This document shows, in pieces, positions 39,208-50,877 of a stretch of DNA of 64,000 bases. Source of the DNA: Propionimicrobium sp. PCR01-08-3 (lineage in GTDB: Bacteria > Actinomycetota > Actinomycetes > Propionibacteriales > Propionibacteriaceae). Numbering within the stretch: the first letter of the stretch is position 1; the number at the start of each line of letters is the position of its first letter. The position numbers and the translations under genes are program-made. The notes beneath the pieces were generated by a model that had not been told where the DNA came from, did no database searches, and saw only the letters and a program-made list of their open reading frames with translations. The stretch is from contig NZ_CP127390.1 of assembly GCF_030286045.1 (NCBI RefSeq), positions 1,691,482-1,755,481 on the forward strand, in the 5' to 3' direction.

Positions 39208-40477
39208 CGTTCTCGTCCTCTGATTCGTCGTCGGTTGGTTCGTCAACCCGGCGCACCAGCACCGTGTCGATCTGGTGACGCCGCCCGGTGGATTTCTCCG
39301 CGGTGATCTCCAGCCCGTTCCAGGTGATCTGGGAGCCGTAGATCGGCACCATGTTGAGCACCTTGGCCAGTAGCCCGCCCACGGTTTCGACGTCCTCGTC
39401 CTCAAGTTCGAGGCCGAAGAGGTCCCCCATGTCGTCCACCGGCATCCGCGCCGAGATCCGCCATACTCCCGGCTCGACCTCTTCGGCCAGATCGGGCTCG
39501 GCATCGTATTCGTCGGTGATTTCGCCGACGATTTCTTCGACCACGTCCTCAATCGTCGCGACGCCGGCGGTACCGCCGAATTCGTCGATCACGATCACCA
39601 TGTGATGACGGGTCGTCTGCATCTCACGCATCAGGTCGTCGATCGGCTTGGAGTCGGGGGTGAACGATGCCTCACGCATCAAGGAGCACACGGTCTCCTT
39701 CTTCTCCGCCTCAGGATTGTCGTACACCCTGCGCATCAGATCTTTGACATACAGCACGCCGACGACCTCGTCCAAGGATTCGCCGGTCACCGGGATGCGG
39801 CTGAACCCTGACCGCAACGCCAGCGACAGGCCCTGCCGCAGCGTCTTGTCCTGGTTGATGTAGACGACATCGGTGCGCGGCACCATCACTTCGCGGACGA
39901 TCGTGTCGCCGAGTTCGAAAACCGAGTCGATCATCTCGCGCTCACCGTCGCTGGCGCCCGCGATACGCTCCGCCTCCGCGATGAACGGGCCGTCCGAGTA
40001 GCCCCGGCCAGGAGTGATGGCATTGCCTATCCAGATCAGCAACTGAGAGATAGGCCACAAGATGACCGAGAGCACCGACATCACGCGCGCGGACGCACCC
40101 GCAACCGCTTCGGCCTTCTGCCTGCCGAGCGTGCGCGGGGCCACACCCCAGATGATGAACGAGACCAGCGTCATGATGACGACGCTGCCCCACAGCCGGG
40201 TGGTCAGGCCGGCAAAATTGTCGACCAGAACCAGGCAGACCAACACCACGGAAACGACTTCGCAGAAGACCCGCAGAAAGGCTGCGGCGCTGGTCTCCGG
40301 TGCCGGGTCATCGGTGATCTGCTTGACCGCTGCGGCGCCACGCTTGCCGTCGGCCACCATTTGGTCGGCACGGCCGGGGGTGATGGTGACCAGGGCGGTT
40401 TCGATCGCCGAGCCGACGCCGGCCAGCAGTGCGGCCACCAGGGCGCAGCCGACCATGATCCAATCTTGGGTGGTCAC
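39200..40477 (-). CDS. HlyC/CorC (CNNM) family membrane protein
   Basis: This 425-residue protein has an N-terminal DUF21 transmembrane domain with four helices, a tandem CBS pair (MVPRTDVVYINQDKTLRQGLSLALRSGFSRIPV and later VIDEFGGTAGVATIEDVVEEIVGEI) and a C-terminal CorC/HlyC domain. Some relatives are implicated in magnesium or cobalt efflux. Start GTG 40477 overlaps the ybeY stop (AAGTGA) and has a good ribosome-binding site. Confidence 0.92.
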   Translation of the reverse strand: MTTQDWIMVGCALVAALLAGVGSAIETALVTITPGRADQMVADGKRGAAAVKQITDDPAPETSAAAFLRVFCEVVSVVLVCLVLVDNFAGLTTRLWGSVVIMTLVSFIIWGVAPRTLGRQKAEAVAGASARVMSVLSVILWPISQLLIWIGNAITPGRGYSDGPFIAEAERIAGASDGEREMIDSVFELGDTIVREVMVPRTDVVYINQDKTLRQGLSLALRSGFSRIPVTGESLDEVVGVLYVKDLMRRVYDNPEAEKKETVCSLMREASFTPDSKPIDDLMREMQTTRHHMVIVIDEFGGTAGVATIEDVVEEIVGEITDEYDAEPDLAEEVEPGVWRISARMPVDDMGDLFGLELEDEDVETVGGLLAKVLNMVPIYGSQITWNGLEITAEKSTGRRHQIDTVLVRRVDEPTDDESEDENDE

Positions 40478-40932
40478 TTGCCCGCCCTTGATCGTTGCCA
40501 TTCCGAAATGATCTGATCGTTCAATCCGAACATCACGGCCTTCTCGGCCGGCTCCGCGTGGTCGTGCCCGAGCAAATGCAGCAGTCCGTGAATCAGCAGA
40601 TACTGGATTTCTTCGAAGGGTTCGCGTCCATTCTCGGGCGCTTGAGCCGAGGTGAATTGCGGGCAGATCACGATGTCACCGAGCATTCCCCGCGGCGGCT
40701 CCTCACCTTCTGCCGGGGCGCGCAGCTCGTCCATCGGAAAGCTCATCACATCGGTCGGGCCCTCAAGGTCCATGAACCGCTGATGCAATTCGGCCATCGC
40801 GTCCGGATCGATCAGCAGAATCGACAGCTCGGCTTGCGGATGAATCCGCAGTCTGGCCAGCGCGAACTCCGCCAACTGCACAAGTGACAGCTCGTCGACC
40901 TGCTCGCCCGACTCGTTGTTGATCTCGATCAC
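40474..40932 (-). CDS. ybeY: Endoribonuclease YbeY (rRNA maturation factor)
   Basis: This 152-residue single-strand RNase acts in 16S 3' maturation and ribosome quality control. The metal site is the triple-His motif HGLLHLLGHDH. It overlaps phoH by 4 bp and the corC-like gene by 4 bp, and so is translationally coupled to both. Confidence 0.96.
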   Translation of the reverse strand: MIEINNESGEQVDELSLVQLAEFALARLRIHPQAELSILLIDPDAMAELHQRFMDLEGPTDVMSFPMDELRAPAEGEEPPRGMLGDIVICPQFTSAQAPENGREPFEEIQYLLIHGLLHLLGHDHAEPAEKAVMFGLNDQIISEWQRSRAGK

Positions 40933-42014
40933 CGGTTTGCCCGCTGTCTGCCGGAGCTGAAGGCCTGGGCCAGTGTCGAGTCATAGCGGTCGTAGGCAGC
41001 GACGATATCGCCCACCAACTTGTGACGTACGACGTCGCGCTTGGTCAGCTGACAGAATGCGATGTCGGGTATGCCATCGAGAATGTCTTGCACGGCGCGA
41101 AGCCCGCTCTTCACCCCGCCCGGCAGGTCGATCTGTGTGATGTCGCCGGTGACGACGACCTTCGAACCGAATCCCAGCCGGGTGAGGAACATTTTCATCT
41201 GTTCCATCGAGGTGTTCTGTGCCTCGTCCAACACGATGAACGCGTCGTTGAGGGTACGTCCGCGCATATAGGCCAGCGGAGCAACCTCGATCACTCCACC
41301 GGTCAGCAGCTTCGGGATCGACTCGGGATCGAGCATGTCATGCAAGGCGTCATAAAGCGGACGCAGGTAGGGATCGATCTTGTCGTTCAGCGTGCCGGGC
41401 AGATAGCCCAGCCGCTCCCCCGCCTCAATCGCCGGCCTCGTCAAGATGATCCGGGTCACCTGCTTGGCCTGCAACGCCTGTACGGCCTTCGCCATCGCGA
41501 GGTAGGTCTTGCCGGTACCGGCAGGTCCGATGCCGAAGGTGATGGTGTGTTTGTCGATCGCGTCGACATAACGCTTCTGATTCAGCGTTTTCGGACGAAT
41601 GGTGCGCCCGCGGCTCGACAAGATGTCTTGGGTCAGGATCTCCGCCGGATGCGAGCCCTCGGCGCTCATGGCGAGCACCCGCTCGACCGCCTCCGCGTTC
41701 AGGCCCTGCCCGGTGCGGACGATCGTGACGAGTTCGGTGAGGGCTTCGCTGGCGGCTGTGACGTCGCGCGCTGCACCGCTGAGGGTGATCTCGTTTCCGC
41801 GCACATGGATGTCCGCCGCGAGTTCGCGCTCCATGATGCGCAAAAACTCATCGCGCGGGCCGAGGATGCTGATCATGTCGATCGAGGCGGGCACCACAAA
41901 GGTATAGCTTCCGGGCATCTGAGCCACGGTGGACGCGGCTCGTCCGTCTCCGGCAACCTGATCGGGTTGATGACTGGTAGTCAGAACGATCCTTTCGTTG
42001 AATTCGCAGGCCAA
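40929..42014 (-). CDS. phoH: PhoH-like ATPase
   Basis: This 361-residue protein has an N-terminal KH-like region and an ATPase core with Walker A GPAGTGKT and Walker B FIVLDEAQNTS. The role in RNA metabolism is inferred from its constant partner ybeY. The frame opens at TTG 42014 without a ribosome-binding site. A good AAAGGA lies upstream of an in-frame CTG near 41984, and ATG 41918 is a further choice, so the start is uncertain. Confidence 0.9.
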   Translation of the reverse strand: MACEFNERIVLTTSHQPDQVAGDGRAASTVAQMPGSYTFVVPASIDMISILGPRDEFLRIMERELAADIHVRGNEITLSGAARDVTAASEALTELVTIVRTGQGLNAEAVERVLAMSAEGSHPAEILTQDILSSRGRTIRPKTLNQKRYVDAIDKHTITFGIGPAGTGKTYLAMAKAVQALQAKQVTRIILTRPAIEAGERLGYLPGTLNDKIDPYLRPLYDALHDMLDPESIPKLLTGGVIEVAPLAYMRGRTLNDAFIVLDEAQNTSMEQMKMFLTRLGFGSKVVVTGDITQIDLPGGVKSGLRAVQDILDGIPDIAFCQLTKRDVVRHKLVGDIVAAYDRYDSTLAQAFSSGRQRANR

Positions 42015-42075
42015 TTCTAGCTACCCCGCGCCGAAAGGCTGAATCGGCCGATGACGCTGTTACTATCGCAGCTCG

Positions 42076-42546
42076 TCACTCATCGCTGTCGCCGTCATCA
42101 TCGCCTTGAGCTTGCAGATCGTCTTCGGAGATGATGTGCATCGCGGCTTCTTCGGCACTCGCCGCGCCGCCCGAGATACCTTCATCCTGGGCCACCGACT
42201 CGACGGTATTGCTACCGCCGTCCTTGCCGTCGGGGGCGCTGAGGCGTCCGGCCCGTTGCGAGCCAACCTGACGATTCTCGCTATGCGGATTCCATGACCC
42301 CTTGAGCTTCTTGGGGTCTTCTTCCGGCTCTTCCTGAGCGATCCGCTGGTCGATGGTTTCGCCCCGTTTCATCTCTTCGGGCGTGTTGCCATAACCCTGC
42401 GCGGGCGACCAATTATCCGGCGCGGTGTAACCCTCATCAAGTGGATCTTCCACGCCGCGATGAACAAGCGAATCGGACTGTGCCAGCTGGTCCAACTGCT
42501 CAGCAGTATCCGGTGCATCTTCATTCTCTGGCATGTTCTCCGTCAT
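42076..42546 (-). CDS. DUF5709-like acidic protein
   Basis: This 156-residue protein is acidic, rich in Gly, Glu and Asp, and has no signal or membrane segment. It contains the DPLDEGYTAPDNWSPAQGYG-type N-terminus and a central GETIDQRIAQEEPEED motif characteristic by memory of actinobacterial DUF5709. Function is unknown. Confidence 0.75.
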   Translation of the reverse strand: MTENMPENEDAPDTAEQLDQLAQSDSLVHRGVEDPLDEGYTAPDNWSPAQGYGNTPEEMKRGETIDQRIAQEEPEEDPKKLKGSWNPHSENRQVGSQRAGRLSAPDGKDGGSNTVESVAQDEGISGGAASAEEAAMHIISEDDLQAQGDDDGDSDE

Positions 42547-42776
42547 GTATCGATACTGCCATCACTGCTCCAAGCCTGCATCCTTACACGCGAACTACAC
42601 GGGCGGTCCGTCGCGAGCGGCAGCCGATGAAGTCGTCCTTGGCGGGCCCACTCTAAGCGGACGCCGTCACGCCGGTGGCGAACACCTTTGGTGAATTACT
42701 TCACATCGGGCCCGCAGCTGTGATTACCTCGTTCTCGTCAGCACAAGTCATGTGCGCCCGGTCGAGGAGGACCCAG

Positions 42777-44669
42777 ATGACCAGCGAGCAGCAGGAAGTG
42801 TTCGAGCCGCCCGACGAGATCGTCGACAAGGCCTGGATCTCGGACTGGCAGGCAGCCGAGGCTGCTGCCGCGTCTGACCCGGTGAGCTACTGGGCCGAAC
42901 GCGCCGGCGAGTTGGAGTGGTCGAAGCCGTGGGACAAGGTACTGGACGACCGGAAGGCGCCGTTCTTCAAGTGGTTCACCGGCGCCAAGACCAACATCGT
43001 CACCAATGCGGTCGACCGACATCTCAAATCGGCCCGACGCAACAAGCTGGCCCTGATCTGGGTCAGCGAAGACAATTCAAAAGTACGCACCTTCTCATAT
43101 TTCTCGCTCAATCGCGAGGTCGAGCAGATGGCCAACATCCTCAAGGCGATGGGCGTCGAGAAGGGCGACGTGGTCACCATCTACCTTCCCCGGATCCCGG
43201 AGATCTTCTTCGCGATGCTGGCCTGCGCCAAGATCGGGGCGATCCACTCCGTGGTATTCGCCGGATACTCTGCCGAGGCGTTGGGTACCCGCATCGACGA
43301 CTCGGAGTCGAAGGTCGTCATCACCGCGGACGGCTCGTGGGTCAATGGAAAGGTATTCGCCCTCAAGGACATCGTCGACGAGGCGGTGAAGTTCTCTCCC
43401 ACGGTGGAGAACGTCATCGTTGTGGCCAACACCGGGACCGAGGTTGCGATGGACACCATCCGCGACCACTGGTACCACGAGCTGACCCGACTGCCGATTG
43501 CGAAGGGTCACTGCGAGACGGTGCAGGTGGACGCCGAGGACCCGCTGTTCATCCTCTACACCTCCGGATCGACCGGCAAGCCCAAGGCAATCTTGCACAC
43601 TCATGGCGGCTACCAGGTCGGCACGTACACCACGCTGCGCTATTCCTTCGACATCAAACCTGAGGACCGCTGGTGGTGCACCGCCGACCCGGGGTGGGTC
43701 ACCGGCCACTCCTATCTGGTCTACGGGCCGTTGCTCAACGGGGCCACCGTCTTCATGGCCGAGGGCAGCCCGACATACCCCTACCCGGACATCAACTGGC
43801 AGCTCATCGAGTACTACGGCATCACCGGCTTCTACACCGCTCCCACCGCGATCCGCACCTTGATGCGGTTCGGCGACGCCTGGGTCACCAAGCACGATCT
43901 TTCCAGCCTGCGGCTGCTCGGCTCGGTGGGCGAGCCCATCAATCCGGAGGCCTGGCGATGGTTCCACCGGGTGGTGGGCCAAGGCCACTGCCCGATCATC
44001 GACACCTGGTGGCAGACCGAGACGGGCATGTTCCAGATCACCACGGTGCCCGCCATGCCCCAGAAGCCGGGGTCGGCGGGGCGTCCGGTGTTCGGCCAGC
44101 AGGCCGCCATCCTCGACGAGGCGGGCAACGAGGTGCCCGACGGCACCGAAGGGTTCCTGGTGCTCAAGAACCCGTGGCCGGCGATGATGCGTACCCTGTT
44201 CAAGGATCCGGACCGCTACATCAGCACCTACTGGTCGAAGTACCCGGGCCTCTACCTCACCGGGGATGCCGCCAAGCGGGACGCAGACGGCTACATCTGG
44301 GTGATCGGACGCACCGACGACGTCATCAAGGTCTCGGGCCATCGGCTGGGCACCGCCGAGGTGGAGTCGGCGCTGGTGTCTCATCCGGGCGTCGTGGAGG
44401 CCGCCGCTATCGGGCTGCCTCACGAGATCAAGGGCAACGCCATTCATGCGTCGGTGATCCTCGCCAACGGCCAACAGCCGAGCAGGGAACTGGAAGAAGA
44501 GCTACGCACCCACGTTGCCGAGACGCTGTCGCCGATCGCCAAGCCCGACACCTTCGACTTCCCCGAGAAGCTGCCCAAGACCCGCTCGGGCAAGATCATG
44601 CGCCGGGTGCTGCGCGCCCGCGCGCTCGGACAAGACGAAGGGGATCTATCGACCCTCGAGAGCGACTGA
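42777..44669 (+). CDS. acsA: Acetyl-CoA synthetase
   Basis: This 630-residue AMP-forming enzyme activates acetate. The A-motifs are YTSGSTGKPK and the TWWQTETGM core; the C-terminal domain ends with the regulatory Lys in PKTRSGKIMRR (target of acetylation in the family). Ribosome-binding site GAGGA precedes ATG 42777; the longer frame upstream has no support. Confidence 0.95.
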   Translation: MTSEQQEVFEPPDEIVDKAWISDWQAAEAAAASDPVSYWAERAGELEWSKPWDKVLDDRKAPFFKWFTGAKTNIVTNAVDRHLKSARRNKLALIWVSEDNSKVRTFSYFSLNREVEQMANILKAMGVEKGDVVTIYLPRIPEIFFAMLACAKIGAIHSVVFAGYSAEALGTRIDDSESKVVITADGSWVNGKVFALKDIVDEAVKFSPTVENVIVVANTGTEVAMDTIRDHWYHELTRLPIAKGHCETVQVDAEDPLFILYTSGSTGKPKAILHTHGGYQVGTYTTLRYSFDIKPEDRWWCTADPGWVTGHSYLVYGPLLNGATVFMAEGSPTYPYPDINWQLIEYYGITGFYTAPTAIRTLMRFGDAWVTKHDLSSLRLLGSVGEPINPEAWRWFHRVVGQGHCPIIDTWWQTETGMFQITTVPAMPQKPGSAGRPVFGQQAAILDEAGNEVPDGTEGFLVLKNPWPAMMRTLFKDPDRYISTYWSKYPGLYLTGDAAKRDADGYIWVIGRTDDVIKVSGHRLGTAEVESALVSHPGVVEAAAIGLPHEIKGNAIHASVILANGQQPSRELEEELRTHVAETLSPIAKPDTFDFPEKLPKTRSGKIMRRVLRARALGQDEGDLSTLESD

Positions 44670-44678
44670 TATCCCAGC

Positions 44679-44717
44679 CTGCGGTGCCTGCTGTCCTCCG
44701 ATGGCCGGGCACCGCAG
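44679..44717. terminator. Terminator-like hairpin after acsA
   Basis: A perfect 10-bp stem, CTGCGGTGCC with GGCACCGCAG, has a 19-nt loop. It lacks a clear U-tract, so it may be rho-assisted or only a 3' stabiliser. Confidence 0.45.
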
Positions 44718-44795
44718 TCAGGTCCAGACGCCGGACCTCAAACAAGCTGCACCCGGCAAGCGCTCCTTGTTCGTCCTCACCAAATGCGAAGACTC

Positions 44796-46965
<2,170 letters not shown>

Positions 46966-46974
46966 CAGCTGCCC

Positions 46975-47409
46975 CTACTGCTGCTGCGAGCCAGGCTGCT
47001 GATCTTGCTGGGGGTCGTTAACCGGCCGGGTCTGATTGGGATCGTAGCTGGGCCGGCCCTGCTGATACGGCTGCCGGGGATCGGCCGGTTGGGTGAAAGG
47101 TTGCTGTCCGCCGGTTTGCTGCGGTGCCTGGGGTTGTGCCTGCTGGCCGTAGCCTGGCTGCACATAAGGCTGCTGCGCCTGGTACTGCTGGGGATCACCT
47201 GGCTGGACGGTGATCTGAGGTTGGTCGGTTGGCTGCTGATTGCCTTCGACGGCTTTCGGGTCGTCCTTCTTGAGATCTTTGGTTTCTTCTTTGAATTCGC
47301 GGATCGCCTTACCGGACGCCTTTCCCAGGCCTGCCAGCCGGGTGCCGCCGAAGAGCACCAAGACGACGACCAGGATCAGCACCAATTCCGGCCAACCGAT
47401 AGAACCCAT
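46975..47409 (-). CDS. tatA: Twin-arginine translocase subunit TatA with long Q/P-rich tail
   Basis: TatA forms the translocation pore. The N-terminal helix GWPELVLILVVVLVLFGG and amphipathic helix (KLAGLGKASGKAIREFKEET) are canonical. About 85 further residues are Gln-, Pro- and Gly-rich and low in complexity, giving 144 residues in all. Ribosome-binding site GGAGG precedes ATG 47409. Confidence 0.93.
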   Translation of the reverse strand: MGSIGWPELVLILVVVLVLFGGTRLAGLGKASGKAIREFKEETKDLKKDDPKAVEGNQQPTDQPQITVQPGDPQQYQAQQPYVQPGYGQQAQPQAPQQTGGQQPFTQPADPRQPYQQGRPSYDPNQTRPVNDPQQDQQPGSQQQ

Positions 47410-47691
47410 GACTTCCTCCAGCTTTCACGATGCGCGTGATGTCCATGGTATCCGGTTGCACGCGATGCGCTCCACCGTCACACTGTCGCCGAGCGCCAGG
47501 CCTCGCAACCCGGCCAATTGACAAGCATGTCGTTCCCGCAGCGAGATCTGCTCGGGACTGCCACCCGCATGAAAAGCCCTTACTGCCAGCATCCTCATCA
47601 GCCATAGTTGCCCTGCAAGCGCCGGCACGACAACGATAAGGGCCTGACAGAGAATTAACGCGTAGCAGTAATTCTCTGGAGGTCCTAACGA

Positions 47692-48657
47692 TCAATCTCC
47701 TGGGAACACGGCCCTGGTCCGGTCGATCGCTTCCTGCGCCGCCGCGGCCGCTGCCGCTCCTGCTCCCCCAGGTACCATTACCCGGGCGGACCCGCCGAGC
47801 CGCAACAGCAGGCTGTCCAGCCATGCCGCGTCGGCCACTGCGAAACGGACGCGAGCCGAACCGTCGTCGTTCTTCTCGACCTCCCGAACCGGATAGTAGT
47901 CGATCACCCAGGTGGCACTCGGCGCCAATTCGAGCACGACCTCGCCATCGGACTGATCGAACCAGCCGCCGGCCAACGACGGAATGGCCCCGTGGCCGGT
48001 GGCCGATCTGCCGGTCGGTTCGGCCCCGGCGATGCGATCCAGCCGGTAGGTCCGCCAGTCTTCGCGCTCGACACTCCAGGCCTGCAGGTAGACCACCGAG
48101 TCCCGCATCTGCAGCTCGGCGGGATCGACTACCGGATAGCTGGTCTCGCCGCGGGCTGCCCCGTCGTAGACAAGGCGCAGCTGCAGGCTGTTCTCGATGG
48201 CGGTGGTCAGCGTCTCACGAATCTGATCGTCTCCCTTGTTGACTGCCAGCACGACGGGGGCGCGTTGCCCGGTTGCCTCCGAAAGTTTCACGGCCGCGCT
48301 GCGCGCCGCCTCTCCCCCTTCACCCGTCGCCATCTCTGCAACAGCTTGTAAGGCCACCAGGAGGGAGACCGCTTCGTCAGGCGTGAAGCGCGCCGGCCTG
48401 GTCAAGTAGTCGGCGTTGCTGATGTGGATGATGCCTTCATTCTGAGCGGCGTCCATGTCCACCTCGATGAGGTCGCCCGGAAGCCCACCGGGAAGACCAC
48501 ACATCCACAACACATTCAGGTCGGCCAGCAGTTGCTTCTTGCTGATGCCGAAGTCTTCCGCGGTTTCGGCGACGGTGATTCCCGGATGCGCCTGCAGGTA
48601 CGGCACCATGGCGAGCAGCCGGGCGACCTGATCTTGAGAAGTTGTCATCGCCGTCAC
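47692..48657 (-). CDS. pafC: WYL-domain regulator PafC
   Basis: This 321-residue regulator has an N-terminal HTH (YLQAHPGITVAETAEDFGISKKQLLADLNVL), a WYL domain and a C-terminal WCX-like part. PafB and PafC together control the DNA-damage response in mycobacteria. GTG 48657 overlaps pafB by 4 bp; ATG 48648 is an alternative. A gap of about 280 bp separates it from tatA. Confidence 0.88.
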   Translation of the reverse strand: MTAMTTSQDQVARLLAMVPYLQAHPGITVAETAEDFGISKKQLLADLNVLWMCGLPGGLPGDLIEVDMDAAQNEGIIHISNADYLTRPARFTPDEAVSLLVALQAVAEMATGEGGEAARSAAVKLSEATGQRAPVVLAVNKGDDQIRETLTTAIENSLQLRLVYDGAARGETSYPVVDPAELQMRDSVVYLQAWSVEREDWRTYRLDRIAGAEPTGRSATGHGAIPSLAGGWFDQSDGEVVLELAPSATWVIDYYPVREVEKNDDGSARVRFAVADAAWLDSLLLRLGGSARVMVPGGAGAAAAAAAQEAIDRTRAVFPGD

Positions 48658-49631
48658 ACCCCCGTCGGTTCTTGGAAACCATCGCCGTGTGCCCGAACCA
48701 CTTCTTCGAGTTGTCGCAATACCTCGGTTCTCAAGTCGGCCGGTTCCAGGACGATCAGGTCAGGTCCGTAACTGGCGATCTCGGCAGCCGCGTTGGCCCC
48801 GGCCAGCTGCAACCGGTACGCCTCGAATCCGGGAGGCAGCACCTGGCTGACGCTCACCTTGGTTCCTCTGCGCCGCAAGGCGGGCGCCCGATCCGCCCGA
48901 ATCGCCAGCACGACATCGAGATCGGGCTGGGGAATCAGCCTGGTCACCTGCTCGTTCATCTTCTCGGCGGGCGGCGGGACGAACGCGTCCGGTTTGCCTG
49001 TTCTGGACACCTCACCAACGATGCGGGAAAGCTTGAAAATGCGGGGGGCATCGCGTCCGGTATCGAAACCCAGCAGATACCCGCCGTTGCTGCGCAAAAT
49101 CAGCCGCCACGGCTGCACCATGCGCTGTTCCCCGCCTCGATAGCCGAAACGAACGGCCTGGCGGTCGAGCATCGCGTCCCAAAGCGGATTGAAGGCCTGC
49201 TCATGCACGTTCAACTGGGGCAGCAGTGCCCCCAATCTGCCGGAATCCGGATCGACGCCGGCCGCCCTCAGCTTCGCCAGCGCGTGGGCGGTGGGTTCGG
49301 CCACACTCGCCTGCTGCCATACGCTCGCGGCGATGCCCAACGCCATCGCTTCTTCTCGAGTGAATTCGATCGGTGGCAGCTCGAAGTCGCCTCGTGAGAT
49401 TCGGTAGCCCTCCTCGTCCTCGAAGAAGCTGTCGTTGCTTCCGGTCTCGATCGGGATACCCATGGAACGCAGAAGGTCCTTGTCGCGCTCGAAAGTGCGC
49501 AAGAAATTCTGTTCACTCAGCTCGCGATAGTCCTCGACGGTCTCGCGGATCTTGTCTCGGGACACAAAACGCCTGGACATGAGCAGCAGGATCGTCAGGT
49601 TGATCAGTCTCTCGGTCTTACTCGCAGACAC
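48654..49631 (-). CDS. pafB: WYL-domain regulator PafB
   Basis: The 325-residue partner of PafC has the HTH in RLINLTILLLMSRRFVSRDKIRETV and the WYL core. Start is GTG 49631. No pafA or proteasome genes lie nearby, unlike in mycobacteria. Divergent from the gluQ gene. Confidence 0.88.
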   Translation of the reverse strand: MSASKTERLINLTILLLMSRRFVSRDKIRETVEDYRELSEQNFLRTFERDKDLLRSMGIPIETGSNDSFFEDEEGYRISRGDFELPPIEFTREEAMALGIAASVWQQASVAEPTAHALAKLRAAGVDPDSGRLGALLPQLNVHEQAFNPLWDAMLDRQAVRFGYRGGEQRMVQPWRLILRSNGGYLLGFDTGRDAPRIFKLSRIVGEVSRTGKPDAFVPPPAEKMNEQVTRLIPQPDLDVVLAIRADRAPALRRRGTKVSVSQVLPPGFEAYRLQLAGANAAAEIASYGPDLIVLEPADLRTEVLRQLEEVVRAHGDGFQEPTGV

Positions 49632-49854
49632 ACATAAACGCTAGCAGCCGCCGATGAGCGGCATATCTTCGGCAAGGGTCATGGCCACCAGACCCTGAGG
49701 CCCTCCCACGTAGGCCCGCATACTCCCCCTGCTGTTCCGAGAACAACGGCAGTGAGTGACAGCATGCCTCGAGATACCTCAACCGATTCGCGCGTTGCGA
49801 GCGTTCCCCTTGAAACTGCATCAGCAGCTGTGGCGGCGAACTAGAATCGCCCGC

Positions 49855-50769
49855 ATGCCCACCGGACGATTCGCCCCCAGCCCCACGTCCGACCTTCATC
49901 TCGGGAATCTGCGCACTGCGCTGCTCGCCTGGCTTTTCGCCCGCAGTTCGTCGAGCAGGTTCGTCTTGCGTATCGAAGACCTCGATCAGCAGCGGGTCGC
50001 CGCGGCACCCGAGGTCGCCCGCAGACAGGTTCGCGATCTTCAAGTGTTGGGTATCGATTGGGATGGCGAGCCGGTGCGCCAGTCGGATCGTTTGGATCTT
50101 TACCGGGACGCTGCCGCCGGCCTAGACACCTACGAGTGTTTCTGCACCCGCCGCGAGATCGCCGAGGCCTCACAGGCGCCGCACGGATCGTATCGTCCCT
50201 ACCCCGGCACCTGTGCGAATCTGACCGAACGTGAGCGGGCAGCCAAGCGGGCGGCGCGGCGGGCAGCCATCCGGGTGCGGGCGCAGGGCGCGATGATGAC
50301 CGTTCATGACCGTCACGCGGGCGATGTCACGGGAGCGGTCGACGACTTCGTGCTCTTCCGAGCCGACGGCACTCCTGCCTACAACCTGGCAGTGGTGGTG
50401 GACGACGCCCTGCAAGGCATCTCCGAAGTCTGCCGGGGCGCCGACCTGCTCGATTCGGCTCCCCGGCAGGCGTGGCTGGCGACAAGGCTGGGATTCAGCC
50501 CACCGACGTATGCGCATGTCGGGCTGGCGATCAACCAGAGCGGGGCCAGGCTCGCCAAACGTGATGGTGCGGTCACGCTAGCCGATCTCGCCGCGCTCCA
50601 GATTCCAGCCCCTCGGGTCTTCGCACAGTTGTGTGCATCTGCGGGATTGCCTCAAGCCGGCGCGGCCCCGCAACTGCTCGAAGCAGTGCGGGGCAGCGAT
50701 TGGTGGCGGGCCTCCGAGATCTGGGAGCCTTGGATTGTCGATGCCGGACGACTCGTCCGCGGATGGTGA
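49855..50769 (+). CDS. gluQ: Glutamyl-Q tRNA(Asp) synthetase
   Basis: This 304-residue truncated glutamyl-tRNA synthetase lacks the anticodon-binding domain and charges queuosine-34 of tRNA-Asp with Glu. The class I motifs are TGRFAPSPTSDLHLGNL (HIGH-like) and RLAKRDGA (KMSKS-like). The zinc site is around YECFCTRRE with a later Cys and Tyr. ATG 49855 is preferred; ribosome-binding sites are weak. Confidence 0.92.
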   Translation: MPTGRFAPSPTSDLHLGNLRTALLAWLFARSSSSRFVLRIEDLDQQRVAAAPEVARRQVRDLQVLGIDWDGEPVRQSDRLDLYRDAAAGLDTYECFCTRREIAEASQAPHGSYRPYPGTCANLTERERAAKRAARRAAIRVRAQGAMMTVHDRHAGDVTGAVDDFVLFRADGTPAYNLAVVVDDALQGISEVCRGADLLDSAPRQAWLATRLGFSPPTYAHVGLAINQSGARLAKRDGAVTLADLAALQIPAPRVFAQLCASAGLPQAGAAPQLLEAVRGSDWWRASEIWEPWIVDAGRLVRGW

Positions 50770-50877
50770 CAGCGAGCTTTCAGGCGTGCCGAGAACGCAC
50801 GCGTCCCCCCAGAGCCCCCATATAGTTCAGGTGGATCAGGCCACTACGTCTTCGGCTGAGTTGCTGAGCCGTCCCGA

